A DNA stretch of 22,078 nt from positions 1 to 22,078 of IMG/VR virus record IMGVR_UViG_3300028418_000031, one strand, 5' to 3'. The position numbers and the translations under genes are program-made. This stretch comes from a virus. The notes below the pieces were generated by a model. The model was not told where the DNA came from. It did no database searches and saw nothing but the letters and a program-made list of their open reading frames with translations. This document shows, in pieces, positions 1-5,412 of this stretch (the first letter of the stretch is position 1; each line of letters begins with the position of its first letter).

Positions 1-2
1 CG

Positions 3-92
3 TCCGTTGCTAAGCTTATGCGAAGGTACACGAAAAAATTTAGAAAGTCAAGTGCCTTTATGAGATTGAAAACGATTGCCCGACAAAAGTAG
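3..92 (+). CDS. Possible 3' tail of an upstream gene (partial, weak)
   Basis: This frame is open from the left edge to a TAG at 90-92. It encodes a very basic C-terminal stretch that includes KLMRRYTKKFRK and RLKTIARQK. It could be the end of a protein that starts outside the window, or a short peptide from the ATG at position 18. Another frame is also open from position 1 to a TGA at 61-63, so the choice rests only on the plausible Lys/Arg-rich composition. No family is recognised. Confidence 0.3.
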   Translation, partial: SVAKLMRRYTKKFRKSSAFMRLKTIARQK

Positions 93-115
93 TATTTAAA
101 ACCCTCATGCTGATA

Positions 116-137
116 CGCTTTTCAGGTGAAAAAAGCG
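116..137. other. Perfect 7-bp hairpin
   Basis: CGCTTTT at 116-122 pairs with AAAAGCG at 131-137 around an 8-base loop. There is no T tract after it on the plus strand, so it is not an obvious intrinsic terminator. Its role is unknown. Confidence 0.45.
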
Positions 138-362
138 ATGAGTAATGTATGCCCGGGGGATTATACATACACACAGACGCTACGCTGCGCAAACCGAAAC
201 GCAATCGCTGACCCCACCCCCTGCAAACGTGTCGGGTTGCCGCCAAACATTCTAGCTTTTTGCTTGCGTGCTCTGCTGGTCTGGTCGATGGCCTGCTCCA
301 TCCATGGTCTGAGACGTGAGCTACAGACAACCGATTGGTGGACGAGAACCAAAGACCCAAGG

Positions 363-399
363 CACAATCACCACCCCTGCATTCGGTTGCTCCTATACG
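363..399 (+). promoter_or_regulatory. Weak copy of the phage early promoter motif (P1)
   Basis: CACAATCA, then 15 bases after CAATCA, then GTTGCTCCTATAC. This keeps the spacing and the GTT...CTATA core of the stronger copies downstream but lacks the GAAAC ending. It is the best candidate to drive the first gene at 525, although it lies about 125 bases upstream of it. Confidence 0.35.
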
Positions 400-524
400 C
401 TACCCACAAATGGGGCATTAACATCTGTTGGCAATTAGCTCATACTAGAACAAGATTGATATCCGTTATACACTCAACAACGCGATAGCTAAATAGATAA
501 CATAAACCACATAACACACTGATT

Positions 525-842
525 ATGAACGAGATAACCAACAAAAACAACGGATTGCAAGCGACTATCGAAATGGTTGAGATGCACTTGAAGAGTGCCA
601 GAGTCCTTGCTGAGACTGCATTCGGGATGGCTAAGTTCAGCCTTGAATCCATCGAAAGTGAGTTGCGAACCGCTGAAGCCTTGTGCTTGTGCGACCAGAC
701 TAAGCGCAATATCCAAGAGCGTGAGGCAGTAGCCCTAGACGAGCTAGTAGCCGCAAGGAGCACGATGAACGATATCAGGAGAACGCACATCAATCTCAAG
801 TCCAGTATCGGCATGGGAGATTTCTCAGCACTTGCACAATAA
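525..842 (+). CDS. Hypothetical helical protein, first gene of the early block
   Basis: 105 residues, starting MNEITNKNNG and ending MGDFSALAQ. The sequence is mostly Ala/Glu/Leu/Arg and predicts as almost entirely helical, with likely coiled-coil propensity in the middle (from about 15 to 85), so it may oligomerise or bind a partner. No catalytic motif, signal peptide or membrane segment is visible, and no family is recognised. The ATG at 525 follows an AT-rich stretch with no GGAGG-like site, as for the other genes here. The stop codon TAA (840-842) is part of the CAATAA element of the next promoter, so the gene ends inside the control region of the ardC-like gene. Confidence 0.75.
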   Translation: MNEITNKNNGLQATIEMVEMHLKSARVLAETAFGMAKFSLESIESELRTAEALCLCDQTKRNIQEREAVALDELVAARSTMNDIRRTHINLKSSIGMGDFSALAQ

Positions 843-875
843 GCAGAAACCGAGATACGTTAACACTATAGAAAC
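834..875 (+). promoter_or_regulatory. Phage early promoter motif, copy P2
   Basis: GCACAATAA at 834-842, 16 bases, then GTTAACACTATAGAAAC ending at 875. The CACTATAG core is identical to the end of the T7 promoter. The two-block spacing would also fit a sigma-type promoter. It lies just upstream of the ardC-like gene. Confidence 0.6.
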
Positions 876-876
876 A

Positions 877-898
877 GGGGAGGCAATCCAGTCTCCCC
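877..898 (+). other. 5' UTR hairpin before the ardC-like gene
   Basis: GGGGAG (877-882) pairs with CTCCCC (893-898) around a 10-base loop whose ends can add a G-U pair. If transcription begins near the GAAAC of P2, this hairpin sits at the very 5' end of the ardC-like transcript, 14 bases before its ATG. It could affect stability or initiation. A similar GGGGAG...CTCCCC stem occurs at 8488-8521. Confidence 0.45.
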
Positions 899-912
899 AC
901 AAATTGAAAGCC

Positions 913-1839
913 ATGAGCAAAGCGAAGAAAGACGTCTACCAGCAGGTCACCGACCGCATCATCGAAGGTCTCCAGACCAAGGGTCTCCAGTGGTTCAAGC
1001 CTTGGAACGCAGGTGACGGCATGGGTGCTTTGATGCCCATCAATAACACCACGGGGAAAGCCTATCGTGGTCTCAACCAGCTGTTCCTCTGCATCGAGCA
1101 GACGGCCAATGGCTACGAGCACAACGAATGGTTGACCTACAAGCAGGCGGCTAAGGCTGGCGGCAATGTGGTTAAGGGTTCTACAGGAACTGAGATTGTG
1201 TTCTGGAACATCAGCTACAAGGGTGAGGACGGCAAGTTCTACCGCAAGATTCAGGACATCCCTGTAGGCATGGCGTTCGACAAGCTTTTCAGCCCACGCC
1301 TCTGGAACGTGTTCAACATCGCCCAGTGCGAAGGCATCGAGCCACGCCGCAAGCCCATGACTCCGGTCGAGCCAGCGGAGCAGTTCAATCCAATCGGTGA
1401 GGCTGAGAAGGTGTACGCAGAGCTGTACCCCACCAAGCACAAGCCCACGTTGGGTCACGGCGGAGCCAGCGCGTTCTACGCTCCAATGCGCCACCACGTC
1501 CAGATGCCCAAGCCTGAGACCTTCGTCACCAACGATGACTACTACAAGACTCTGTTTCATGAGTTGGTGCACAGCACTGGTCACGAGGATATCTTGAATC
1601 GCCTGAACAAGGTGGCTGCCTTCGGGTCTGAGGACTACAGCAAAGAGGAGCTGGTGGCTGAGATTGGTGCGCAGTTCCTCGTGGGTCTCACAGGCATCAA
1701 GCCAAAGGATGACCACGTGAACAGCCAAGCCTACGTCAACAACTGGGTCAAGCAGTTGAAGGACAAGCCGAAGATGGCTCTGTCTGCCGCGAACAAGGCA
1801 ATGAAGGCTGTGGACTTCATCATGGGGGGAGAGGCGTGA
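913..1839 (+). CDS. ardC: ArdC-like antirestriction protein with zincin metallopeptidase domain
   Basis: 308 residues from the ATG at 913. The N-terminal half (about 5-125, YQQVTDRIIEGL...GLQWFKPWN...AYRGLNQLFL...WLTYKQA) matches the ArdC N-terminal ssDNA-binding domain. The C-terminal half carries the zincin motif HELVHSTGHE, with His216, Glu217, His220 and probably His224, followed by a conserved YSKEELVAEIGA helix with the expected downstream Glu. In plasmids and phages, ArdC-type proteins travel with or appear early with incoming DNA and protect it from restriction. That fits the position near the start of the early block. An in-frame ATG at 832 is less likely because promoter P2 (834-875) lies between it and 913. 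Third-position C/G is high here, unlike most neighbours, which hints at separate acquisition. Confidence 0.85.
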   Translation: MSKAKKDVYQQVTDRIIEGLQTKGLQWFKPWNAGDGMGALMPINNTTGKAYRGLNQLFLCIEQTANGYEHNEWLTYKQAAKAGGNVVKGSTGTEIVFWNISYKGEDGKFYRKIQDIPVGMAFDKLFSPRLWNVFNIAQCEGIEPRRKPMTPVEPAEQFNPIGEAEKVYAELYPTKHKPTLGHGGASAFYAPMRHHVQMPKPETFVTNDDYYKTLFHELVHSTGHEDILNRLNKVAAFGSEDYSKEELVAEIGAQFLVGLTGIKPKDDHVNSQAYVNNWVKQLKDKPKMALSAANKAMKAVDFIMGGEA

Positions 1840-1863
1840 GCCTCCCCTCCGCCCTTCGGGGCG
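1824..1863 (+). terminator. Tandem strong hairpins after the ardC-like gene, possible terminator
   Basis: The first hairpin (1824-1850) has a stem of about 11 bp with one bulged A, topped by GAGGC-GTGA-GCCTC with a GNRA-type loop. It buries the stop codon TGA (1837-1839). The second (1850-1863) is a perfect CGCCC-TTCG-GGGCG tetraloop hairpin. What follows is TTAACATTAATT rather than a clean T run, so intrinsic termination is uncertain. RNA end protection, or insulation of P3 just downstream, is equally possible. Confidence 0.5.
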
Positions 1864-1927
1864 TTAACATTAATTCACAAGTAGCGCACAATAAAACGAA
1901 TACATCCAGCGTTACTACTATAGAAAC
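1864..1927 (+). promoter_or_regulatory. Phage early promoter motif, copy P3
   Basis: A partial upstream repeat (TTAACATTAATTCACA from 1864) is followed by GCACAATAA at 1886-1894, 16 bases, then GTTACTACTATAGAAAC ending at 1927. The next ATG is only 9 bases later, so the leader would be very short if initiation occurs at the G of TATAG. Confidence 0.6.
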
Positions 1928-1936
1928 GAGAGAAAC

Positions 1937-2272
1937 ATGAAAAAATACGACTCAACACCGATTGCCTACGCAAGCTACCCAGAGACTGGAGTAGTCCGAA
2001 CCGACCGCAAGTTCCGCGCCACCATCCAGTTCTACACTGGTAGTGCATGGGGGAAGGGCACATGGGCATGCTCCAAGACGTTCAACAACGAGAGCCACGT
2101 GGACAACTTCATTGCATACATGGAGAGGACTAAGGGCTGGAACGTCGATGAGGTTTGGTATGGAAAGAACCTGACTCCGCTTGAGGACTCTTGGGCGTAT
2201 CAAGGTGAGGCTGTAAAGACCAAGTTTCACAAGCCTAATGGATGGAAGGCTAGACGCGCCGCCGGACACTAA
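1937..2272 (+). CDS. Hypothetical small basic protein
   Basis: 111 residues, starting MKKYDSTPIAYA. It is rich in Trp, Tyr and Lys, with a probable beta-rich core (FRATIQFYTGSAWGKGTWA) and a basic tail (KPNGWKARRAAGH) that could contact nucleic acid. No catalytic motif or known family is recognised. It is the first gene after promoter P3, and its ATG follows GAGAGAAAC, with no classic ribosome site. The spacing to the next gene is 12 bases, so the two are probably co-transcribed. Confidence 0.75.
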   Translation: MKKYDSTPIAYASYPETGVVRTDRKFRATIQFYTGSAWGKGTWACSKTFNNESHVDNFIAYMERTKGWNVDEVWYGKNLTPLEDSWAYQGEAVKTKFHKPNGWKARRAAGH

Positions 2273-2284
2273 ACAGAAAATAGT

Positions 2285-2578
2285 ATGGGACAGAAAATGA
2301 TTAAGATAGACACCATGACTTGCGGCAAGCACTTCCTTCCTGCAATCTTCAACGGAGACTTCGAGGGTCTCAACGCAAACGAGGAGTTCCTCCTTGAGCG
2401 TGAGGTGGGTTGGTATAACGCGACGGCTGAGGAGGACTACCCAGACTTTGTTAGCATCGAGTTCGAGTGCACGTCAAGTGAGCGATACATCTGTGGATGT
2501 GACCTGACAGGACTATTCGGCGAATGCGTGGAGGTAAAGGTCTTCGTGACCTTAGACGAGAACTACGTGAAGGATTAA
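2285..2578 (+). CDS. Hypothetical small acidic Cys-containing protein
   Basis: 97 residues from ATG 2285. In-frame ATGs at 2297 and 2315 are alternatives. The protein is acidic, with five Cys, four of them in the C-terminal third (FECTSSERYICGCDLTGLFGEC), including a CxC pair. The spacing would allow metal binding, but this is not a recognised finger. No family is recognised. The stop codon TAA (2576-2578) lies within the inverted repeat of promoter P4, so gene end and promoter overlap. Confidence 0.7.
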   Translation: MGQKMIKIDTMTCGKHFLPAIFNGDFEGLNANEEFLLEREVGWYNATAEEDYPDFVSIEFECTSSERYICGCDLTGLFGECVEVKVFVTLDENYVKD

Positions 2579-2637
2579 CATCCGTTAACATACTGCGCAC
2601 AATAACAGCAAACTTGCCGCGTTATTACTACAGAAGA
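2575..2637 (+). promoter_or_regulatory. Phage early promoter motif with upstream inverted repeat, copy P4
   Basis: The inverted repeat TTAAC-ATCC-GTTAA at 2575-2588 is followed by GCACAATAA at 2597-2605, 15 bases, then GTTATTACTACAGAAGAC. The core deviates from the others at two points (CTACAG, GAAGAC), so this may be a weaker copy. It lies about 20 bases upstream of the leader of the 401-residue gene. Confidence 0.55.
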
Positions 2638-2644
2638 CATCATT

Positions 2645-2658
2645 AAAAACAATTCAAT
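2645..2658 (+). promoter_or_regulatory. Conserved 14-base translation leader (copy 1)
   Basis: AAAAACAATTCAAT immediately precedes the ATG at 2659. The same 14 bases with only the last two or three varying occur before four other genes (4097, 4595, 4854, 5413). There is no Shine-Dalgarno-like stretch, so the A-rich leader probably serves as the initiation signal, as is usual in Bacteroidetes. Confidence 0.55.
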
Positions 2659-3864
2659 ATGAGAGTTACCAAGAAAAACGACATTGCCTTCACGCCTGAT
2701 TCCAAGTCAGCCATCATCGCACTTGTAAGACTACGCAAAGATTCGTTTGCAAACATCTACAAGATTGAGCGAGCAATCCGAGACGAGTACATCAAGCTTA
2801 CAGCTAACAGCTTCGGCCTCATCCCAGCAGATTACTATCAGCTCCAAAAACCGGAGAACGCCAAGGCTATGGCAAAGGCTAGGTTGTCTGTAATTAGTGG
2901 GGATGATGTGGCTATATGCAAGCGGTTCGTTGAAGTCGTACCAAACAAGTCTGACTACACGATATCGCTATGTGAGGAAGGTGAGGCTGTATTGGAGGAG
3001 GCGAACGGCAATGGGTCAAGCCATTCATCATACAGCAGTCGTGTTAGTGAGTACGACATAAACCGAGTTTTAGAATTTGTCTTAGGCAAAAAGAGCATTG
3101 ACAACCAAGAGCTACTAGACCACAACGAAGACGTTAAAAGGTCTATCAAGAGAGGCAAATATCTCAAGGCAGTACGCAAGGGTAATCCGCTACGCGCTGG
3201 ACTTGAAGATGGGCGGGTGTGCTACGAGTTCACCGATGCTGTGTTCGATGACCACATTGACATGTTTACTCGTGTACTCTTCATTGGTCACCAACTACGT
3301 GTCGTAAAAGATACTGACTCCCCTGTGTATGTCGTAGAAAAACTGACTACCAATTCAGTCAATCCATGGAGGATAGTGGCGTTCGAGGACAAGCTGTACG
3401 ACGTTATCGTGGGGCTGTCTTATAAGCTACACGACCGAGAACTGCGGGCAGTAGAGTCAGCGATTCGACAATGCGAGCGAGGTATGCCATTGATTCAAGA
3501 CCTGTTCACACAGGACGAGATTCGACAGCTGGCCGATGCCCAGTGCGTGGAACTGCCAGAGCAGACTACGTTCTCTGTAGTGAAAGTTGGCTCAGAGTCT
3601 TTCGGGTGCGTTGAGTGCTCTAAGGTCAAGCCAGAGGCGAACGTGATTGCATCTGGACTCAAGTATGAGGATGCTGATAAGTTGCGAGGGCTATCAGACA
3701 GAGATGCTACAGCAAAGCGACGAGTGGAGAACAAAGTCAATCGCATCAACAACATGAGAGAACAGCTCGTTCAAGAAAGGGCTGAGTTGGTTAAGCTGGA
3801 GGAGGAGCAAGAGCAGGCTGAAAGCAACTTGACTAATCACCAGAACCAAATACATGCGGCATGA
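2659..3864 (+). CDS. Hypothetical 401-residue protein with C-terminal coiled coil
   Basis: 401 residues, the largest gene of the early block. The N-terminal third is mixed helix (SFANIYKIERAIRDEYIK, then AKAMAKARLSVISG). A Ser/Gly/Asn-rich linker sits near residues 117-128. A middle domain includes VYVVEKLTTNSVNPWRIVAF, and a CVEC pair lies near 317-320. From about 345 onward the sequence is a strongly charged heptad-like helix (RRVENKVNRINNMREQLVQ...LVKLEEEQEQAE), a likely coiled coil. No enzyme motif or known family is recognised. Promoter P4 and the conserved leader directly precede it, and its stop overlaps the next start (ATGA). A host-takeover or structural adaptor role is only a guess. 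Confidence 0.8.
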   Translation: MRVTKKNDIAFTPDSKSAIIALVRLRKDSFANIYKIERAIRDEYIKLTANSFGLIPADYYQLQKPENAKAMAKARLSVISGDDVAICKRFVEVVPNKSDYTISLCEEGEAVLEEANGNGSSHSSYSSRVSEYDINRVLEFVLGKKSIDNQELLDHNEDVKRSIKRGKYLKAVRKGNPLRAGLEDGRVCYEFTDAVFDDHIDMFTRVLFIGHQLRVVKDTDSPVYVVEKLTTNSVNPWRIVAFEDKLYDVIVGLSYKLHDRELRAVESAIRQCERGMPLIQDLFTQDEIRQLADAQCVELPEQTTFSVVKVGSESFGCVECSKVKPEANVIASGLKYEDADKLRGLSDRDATAKRRVENKVNRINNMREQLVQERAELVKLEEEQEQAESNLTNHQNQIHAA

Positions 3865-4028
3865 TGTTCGATAACGCACACAACCCATTCATCGAGCTTA
3901 ACCTATCGAAGGAAGAGCTGGTGGAAGCATACAACTTCTTCCAAGGAGTTGACCTAGAATCCCAGATGCTAGTAGCTGATGCACTTGATGCTAAGTACAG
4001 CTTGATGGAGTTAATTAACATCCGTTAA
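3861..4028 (+). CDS. Small hypothetical protein of 55 residues
   Basis: The ATG at 3861 overlaps the upstream TGA (ATGA), which suggests translational coupling; a second ATG follows directly at 3864. The product starts MMFDNAHNPFIELNLSKEEL and continues through VDLESQMLVADALDAKYSL to ELINIR. It is acidic and mostly helical, with no recognised family. Its last codons and stop (TAA 4026-4028) are read from the inverted repeat TTAACATCCGTTAA of promoter P5, so coding and control sequence coincide. The coupling and normal composition support a real gene despite its size. Confidence 0.6.
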   Translation: MMFDNAHNPFIELNLSKEELVEAYNFFQGVDLESQMLVADALDAKYSLMELINIR

Positions 4029-4077
4029 CAAACGACGGACAATATCTCAGAACAAGGTGCGTTCTAACTATAGAAAC
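4015..4077 (+). promoter_or_regulatory. Phage early promoter motif with upstream inverted repeat, copy P5
   Basis: The inverted repeat TTAACATCCGTTAA at 4015-4028 is followed by GGACAATAT, 15 bases, then GTTCTAACTATAGAAAC ending at 4077. It directly precedes the leader and ATG of the 4097 gene. Confidence 0.6.
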
Positions 4078-4082
4078 ACCAC

Positions 4083-4096
4083 AAAAACAATTCACC
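4083..4096 (+). promoter_or_regulatory. Conserved 14-base translation leader (copy 2)
   Basis: AAAAACAATTCACC touches the ATG at 4097. It is identical to the copy at 4840-4853 and differs from 2645-2658 only in the last two bases. No Shine-Dalgarno sequence is present. Confidence 0.55.
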
Positions 4097-4348
4097 ATGA
4101 GTAAAATCATTAAGACAACAGAAGACGGATGGGACTGCGCTCCCGCCATCATGGAGGTATCCGAGCTACTACCACATGCTCGTGAGATGCACTACGAGAT
4201 TCAGTGTTGCACGCGAAGCATGAGCGCAAAGGAAATGCTCAGTGACCTCAAGGATTTTGTCACCGAACTGCATGACAGGATAGATGGCGCAATCGAAGAG
4301 TACACGGGAGTTGAATTTGAAACCATTGAGGAAGATGATGAAGAGTAA
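4097..4348 (+). CDS. Small acidic hypothetical protein
   Basis: 83 residues, starting MSKIIKTTEDGWDC and ending in a very acidic tail (ETIEEDDEE). The centre is helical (SAKEMLSDLKDFVTELHDRIDGAIEEY). Such acidic-tailed small proteins are common among phage early genes, and some bind nucleic-acid-binding host proteins, but nothing here proves that. It follows P5 and the conserved leader. Fifteen bases near its start (4111-4125, encoding KTTED) recur in the same frame at the start of the gene at 6128. The last 14 bases overlap the next gene. Confidence 0.7.
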   Translation: MSKIIKTTEDGWDCAPAIMEVSELLPHAREMHYEIQCCTRSMSAKEMLSDLKDFVTELHDRIDGAIEEYTGVEFETIEEDDEE

Positions 4349-4568
4349 AGCCGCAATCCCAGAGAGAGGTCAGTTGACCGACATGATTATCAGCTTCGAG
4401 GAGCGACAATCTACAGTTGAAGAAGTATTGGAGTTGTTCTCCGTGCTCATCCAAACTGGCATGGCTTGGTCACTTCAAGGTAGCTATGGTCGTACTGCTC
4501 GTCACCTCATCGACCAAGGAAGTTTATCCGAGGATGGCACAATAACTCACGAGTTTCTGCCGTTCTAA
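4335..4568 (+). CDS. Small phage protein of the DUF7417-like family
   Basis: 77 residues from ATG 4335 (a second ATG is at 4338). The start lies within the end of the previous gene, suggesting coupling. The sequence LTDMIISFEE...VEEVLELFSVLIQTGMAW followed by SLQGSYGRTARHLIDQG matches a widespread family of small phage proteins whose hallmark is a TGxAWxLQGSYGRTAxxLIxxG stretch. Its function is not known. An in-frame ATG at 4284 would add 17 residues lying inside the preceding gene, and I do not favour it. The stop TAA (4566-4568) is part of the GTTCTAAC core of promoter P6. Confidence 0.75.
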   Translation: MMKSKAAIPERGQLTDMIISFEERQSTVEEVLELFSVLIQTGMAWSLQGSYGRTARHLIDQGSLSEDGTITHEFLPF

Positions 4569-4578
4569 CTATAGAAAC
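4537..4578 (+). promoter_or_regulatory. Phage early promoter motif, copy P6
   Basis: GCACAATAA at 4537-4545, 16 bases, then GTTCTAACTATAGAAAC ending at 4578. It has no upstream inverted repeat. The whole CAATAA block lies inside the 3' end of the preceding coding region, so selection on both readings is likely. Confidence 0.6.
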
Positions 4579-4580
4579 CA

Positions 4581-4594
4581 AAAAACAATTCAAT
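4581..4594 (+). promoter_or_regulatory. Conserved 14-base translation leader (copy 3)
   Basis: AAAAACAATTCAAT touches the ATG at 4595 and is identical to the copy at 2645-2658. It starts three bases after the GAAAC of P6, so the mRNA leader would be about 20 bases long if transcription starts at TATAG. Confidence 0.55.
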
Positions 4595-4828
4595 ATGAGT
4601 ATGTTCGATAAAACCCCACGTCACTTCAGCGTGACACAAAACAAGGCCACCGAAGCCGGAGTCATGAAGATTCAAATCGGAAAGCTTGAGCTGTCAATCA
4701 CAACGCTCAACGGAATCAATGAAGCTGTAGTGTTCTCAGAGAGCGGAGACCAAGTTTCTGAGACCAAGTTCACAGACTTCAACGATGTCATATCGTTATT
4801 CTGGAAGCTAGAATCACTGGACATTTAA
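4595..4828 (+). CDS. Small hypothetical protein
   Basis: 77 residues, starting MSMFDKTPRHFSVTQN. The region from about 24 to 60 (MKIQIGKLELSITTL, then INEAVVFSESGDQV) reads as a compact beta-strand domain, followed by a short helix (FNDVISLFWKLESLDI). No catalytic or metal-binding motif is visible and no family is recognised. It has its own promoter P6 and conserved leader, and is probably co-transcribed with the gene at 4854, which has the leader but no separate promoter motif. Confidence 0.7.
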   Translation: MSMFDKTPRHFSVTQNKATEAGVMKIQIGKLELSITTLNGINEAVVFSESGDQVSETKFTDFNDVISLFWKLESLDI

Positions 4829-4839
4829 GTTAACCCCCC

Positions 4840-4853
4840 AAAAACAATTCACC
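4840..4853 (+). promoter_or_regulatory. Conserved 14-base translation leader without its own promoter (copy 4)
   Basis: AAAAACAATTCACC touches the ATG at 4854. No promoter motif lies just upstream, which separates the leader from the promoter and argues that it acts in translation. Confidence 0.55.
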
Positions 4854-5333
4854 ATGGGATTAGATATGTACCTGACTCGGAATCACTATGTGAGGAACTG
4901 GAGTCACCGACCAGACAGAGACTACAAGGTCTCTGCTAAGATGAACAACAAGAGCGTACCCTTCCTCGGAAGCGTGGGCGAAGTGACCAGCATCCGCGAG
5001 GAGGTGCTGTGCTGGAGAAAGGCCAACGCCATCCATAAGTGGTTCGTTGATAACGTACAGGACGGAGATGATGACTGCGGGAAGTACTACGTAGGTATCG
5101 AGCAACTACAAGAGTTGCGACACGCATGCCTTGCCGTCATCGCATCGCCAGAGCGAGCCGAGGAACTACTTCCCACACAAGGTGGGATGTTCTACGGGAG
5201 CACAGAGTTTGATGAGTACTACTTAGAAGACTTGCGCATGACCGCAAAGGTTATAGAGAAGCTTGTGCAACAGCAAATCCAAGCCAAGGATATGAAGCAC
5301 TCGATGGACTTCGAGTACAGCTCATCTTGGTAA
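4854..5333 (+). CDS. MGLDMYL-type conserved phage protein of unknown function
   Basis: 159 residues. The opening MGLDMYLTRNHYVRN, the central CWRKANAIHKWFVDNVQDG with DDCGKYYV, and the later LLPTQGGMFYGSTEFDEYY are hallmarks of a family widespread in phages and bacteria that begins MGLDMYL and has an invariant RKANxIHxWF block. Its function is not known; the conserved Asp/Cys/His positions could form a small active or metal site, which is inference. Length and start agree with the family as I recall it. The stop TAA (5331-5333) directly abuts the inverted repeat of promoter P7. Confidence 0.8.
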   Translation: MGLDMYLTRNHYVRNWSHRPDRDYKVSAKMNNKSVPFLGSVGEVTSIREEVLCWRKANAIHKWFVDNVQDGDDDCGKYYVGIEQLQELRHACLAVIASPERAEELLPTQGGMFYGSTEFDEYYLEDLRMTAKVIEKLVQQQIQAKDMKHSMDFEYSSSW

Positions 5334-5396
5334 TTAACATCCGTTAACAAACGGAGTGCAATAACCCAGATACTCTGGCGTTATAGATATAGAAAC
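5334..5396 (+). promoter_or_regulatory. Phage early promoter motif with upstream inverted repeat, copy P7
   Basis: The inverted repeat TTAACATCCGTTAA at 5334-5347 is followed by GTGCAATAA, 15 bases, then GTTATAGATATAGAAAC ending at 5396. The spacer contains a perfect small hairpin (CCAGA-TAC-TCTGG) not seen in the other copies. This is the last copy of the motif that I find in the window. Confidence 0.6.
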
Positions 5397-5398
5397 CT

Positions 5399-5412
5399 AA
5401 AAACATTTCATC
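5399..5412 (+). promoter_or_regulatory. Conserved 14-base translation leader (copy 5)
   Basis: AAAAACATTTCATC touches the ATG at 5413. It differs from the consensus at position 8 and in the final bases. It follows P7 by two bases. Confidence 0.5.

Larger units (their letters stand above)
93..524. other. Leading intergenic region without a credible gene
   Basis: About 430 bases lie before the first convincing gene. Open frames exist on both strands, but their translations are rich in Cys, Trp, Arg and His and look nothing like the neighbouring proteins. Visible structure includes a perfect 7-bp hairpin at 116-137, a weak copy of the early promoter motif at 363-399, and a degenerate copy of the upstream inverted repeat at 418-431 (TTAACATCTGTTGG). 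A control region or a genome-end region is possible but not demonstrated. Confidence 0.55.

Noticed and set aside
58-488. Open frames on both strands in the leading region (126-488 plus, 58-360 minus).
   Set aside because: Their Cys/Trp/Arg/His-rich compositions differ from all other proteins here, they overlap each other on opposite strands, and neither has an A-rich leader or coupled start.
832-912. Using ATG 832 as the ardC start.
   Set aside because: Promoter P2 and the 5' hairpin lie between 832 and 913, and the extra residues do not belong to the ArdC N-terminal domain.
796-1728. A 310-codon open frame antisense to the ardC-like gene.
   Set aside because: It is a consequence of the high third-position C/G of ardC; the translation has no recognisable domain, while the plus strand has a clear zincin motif.
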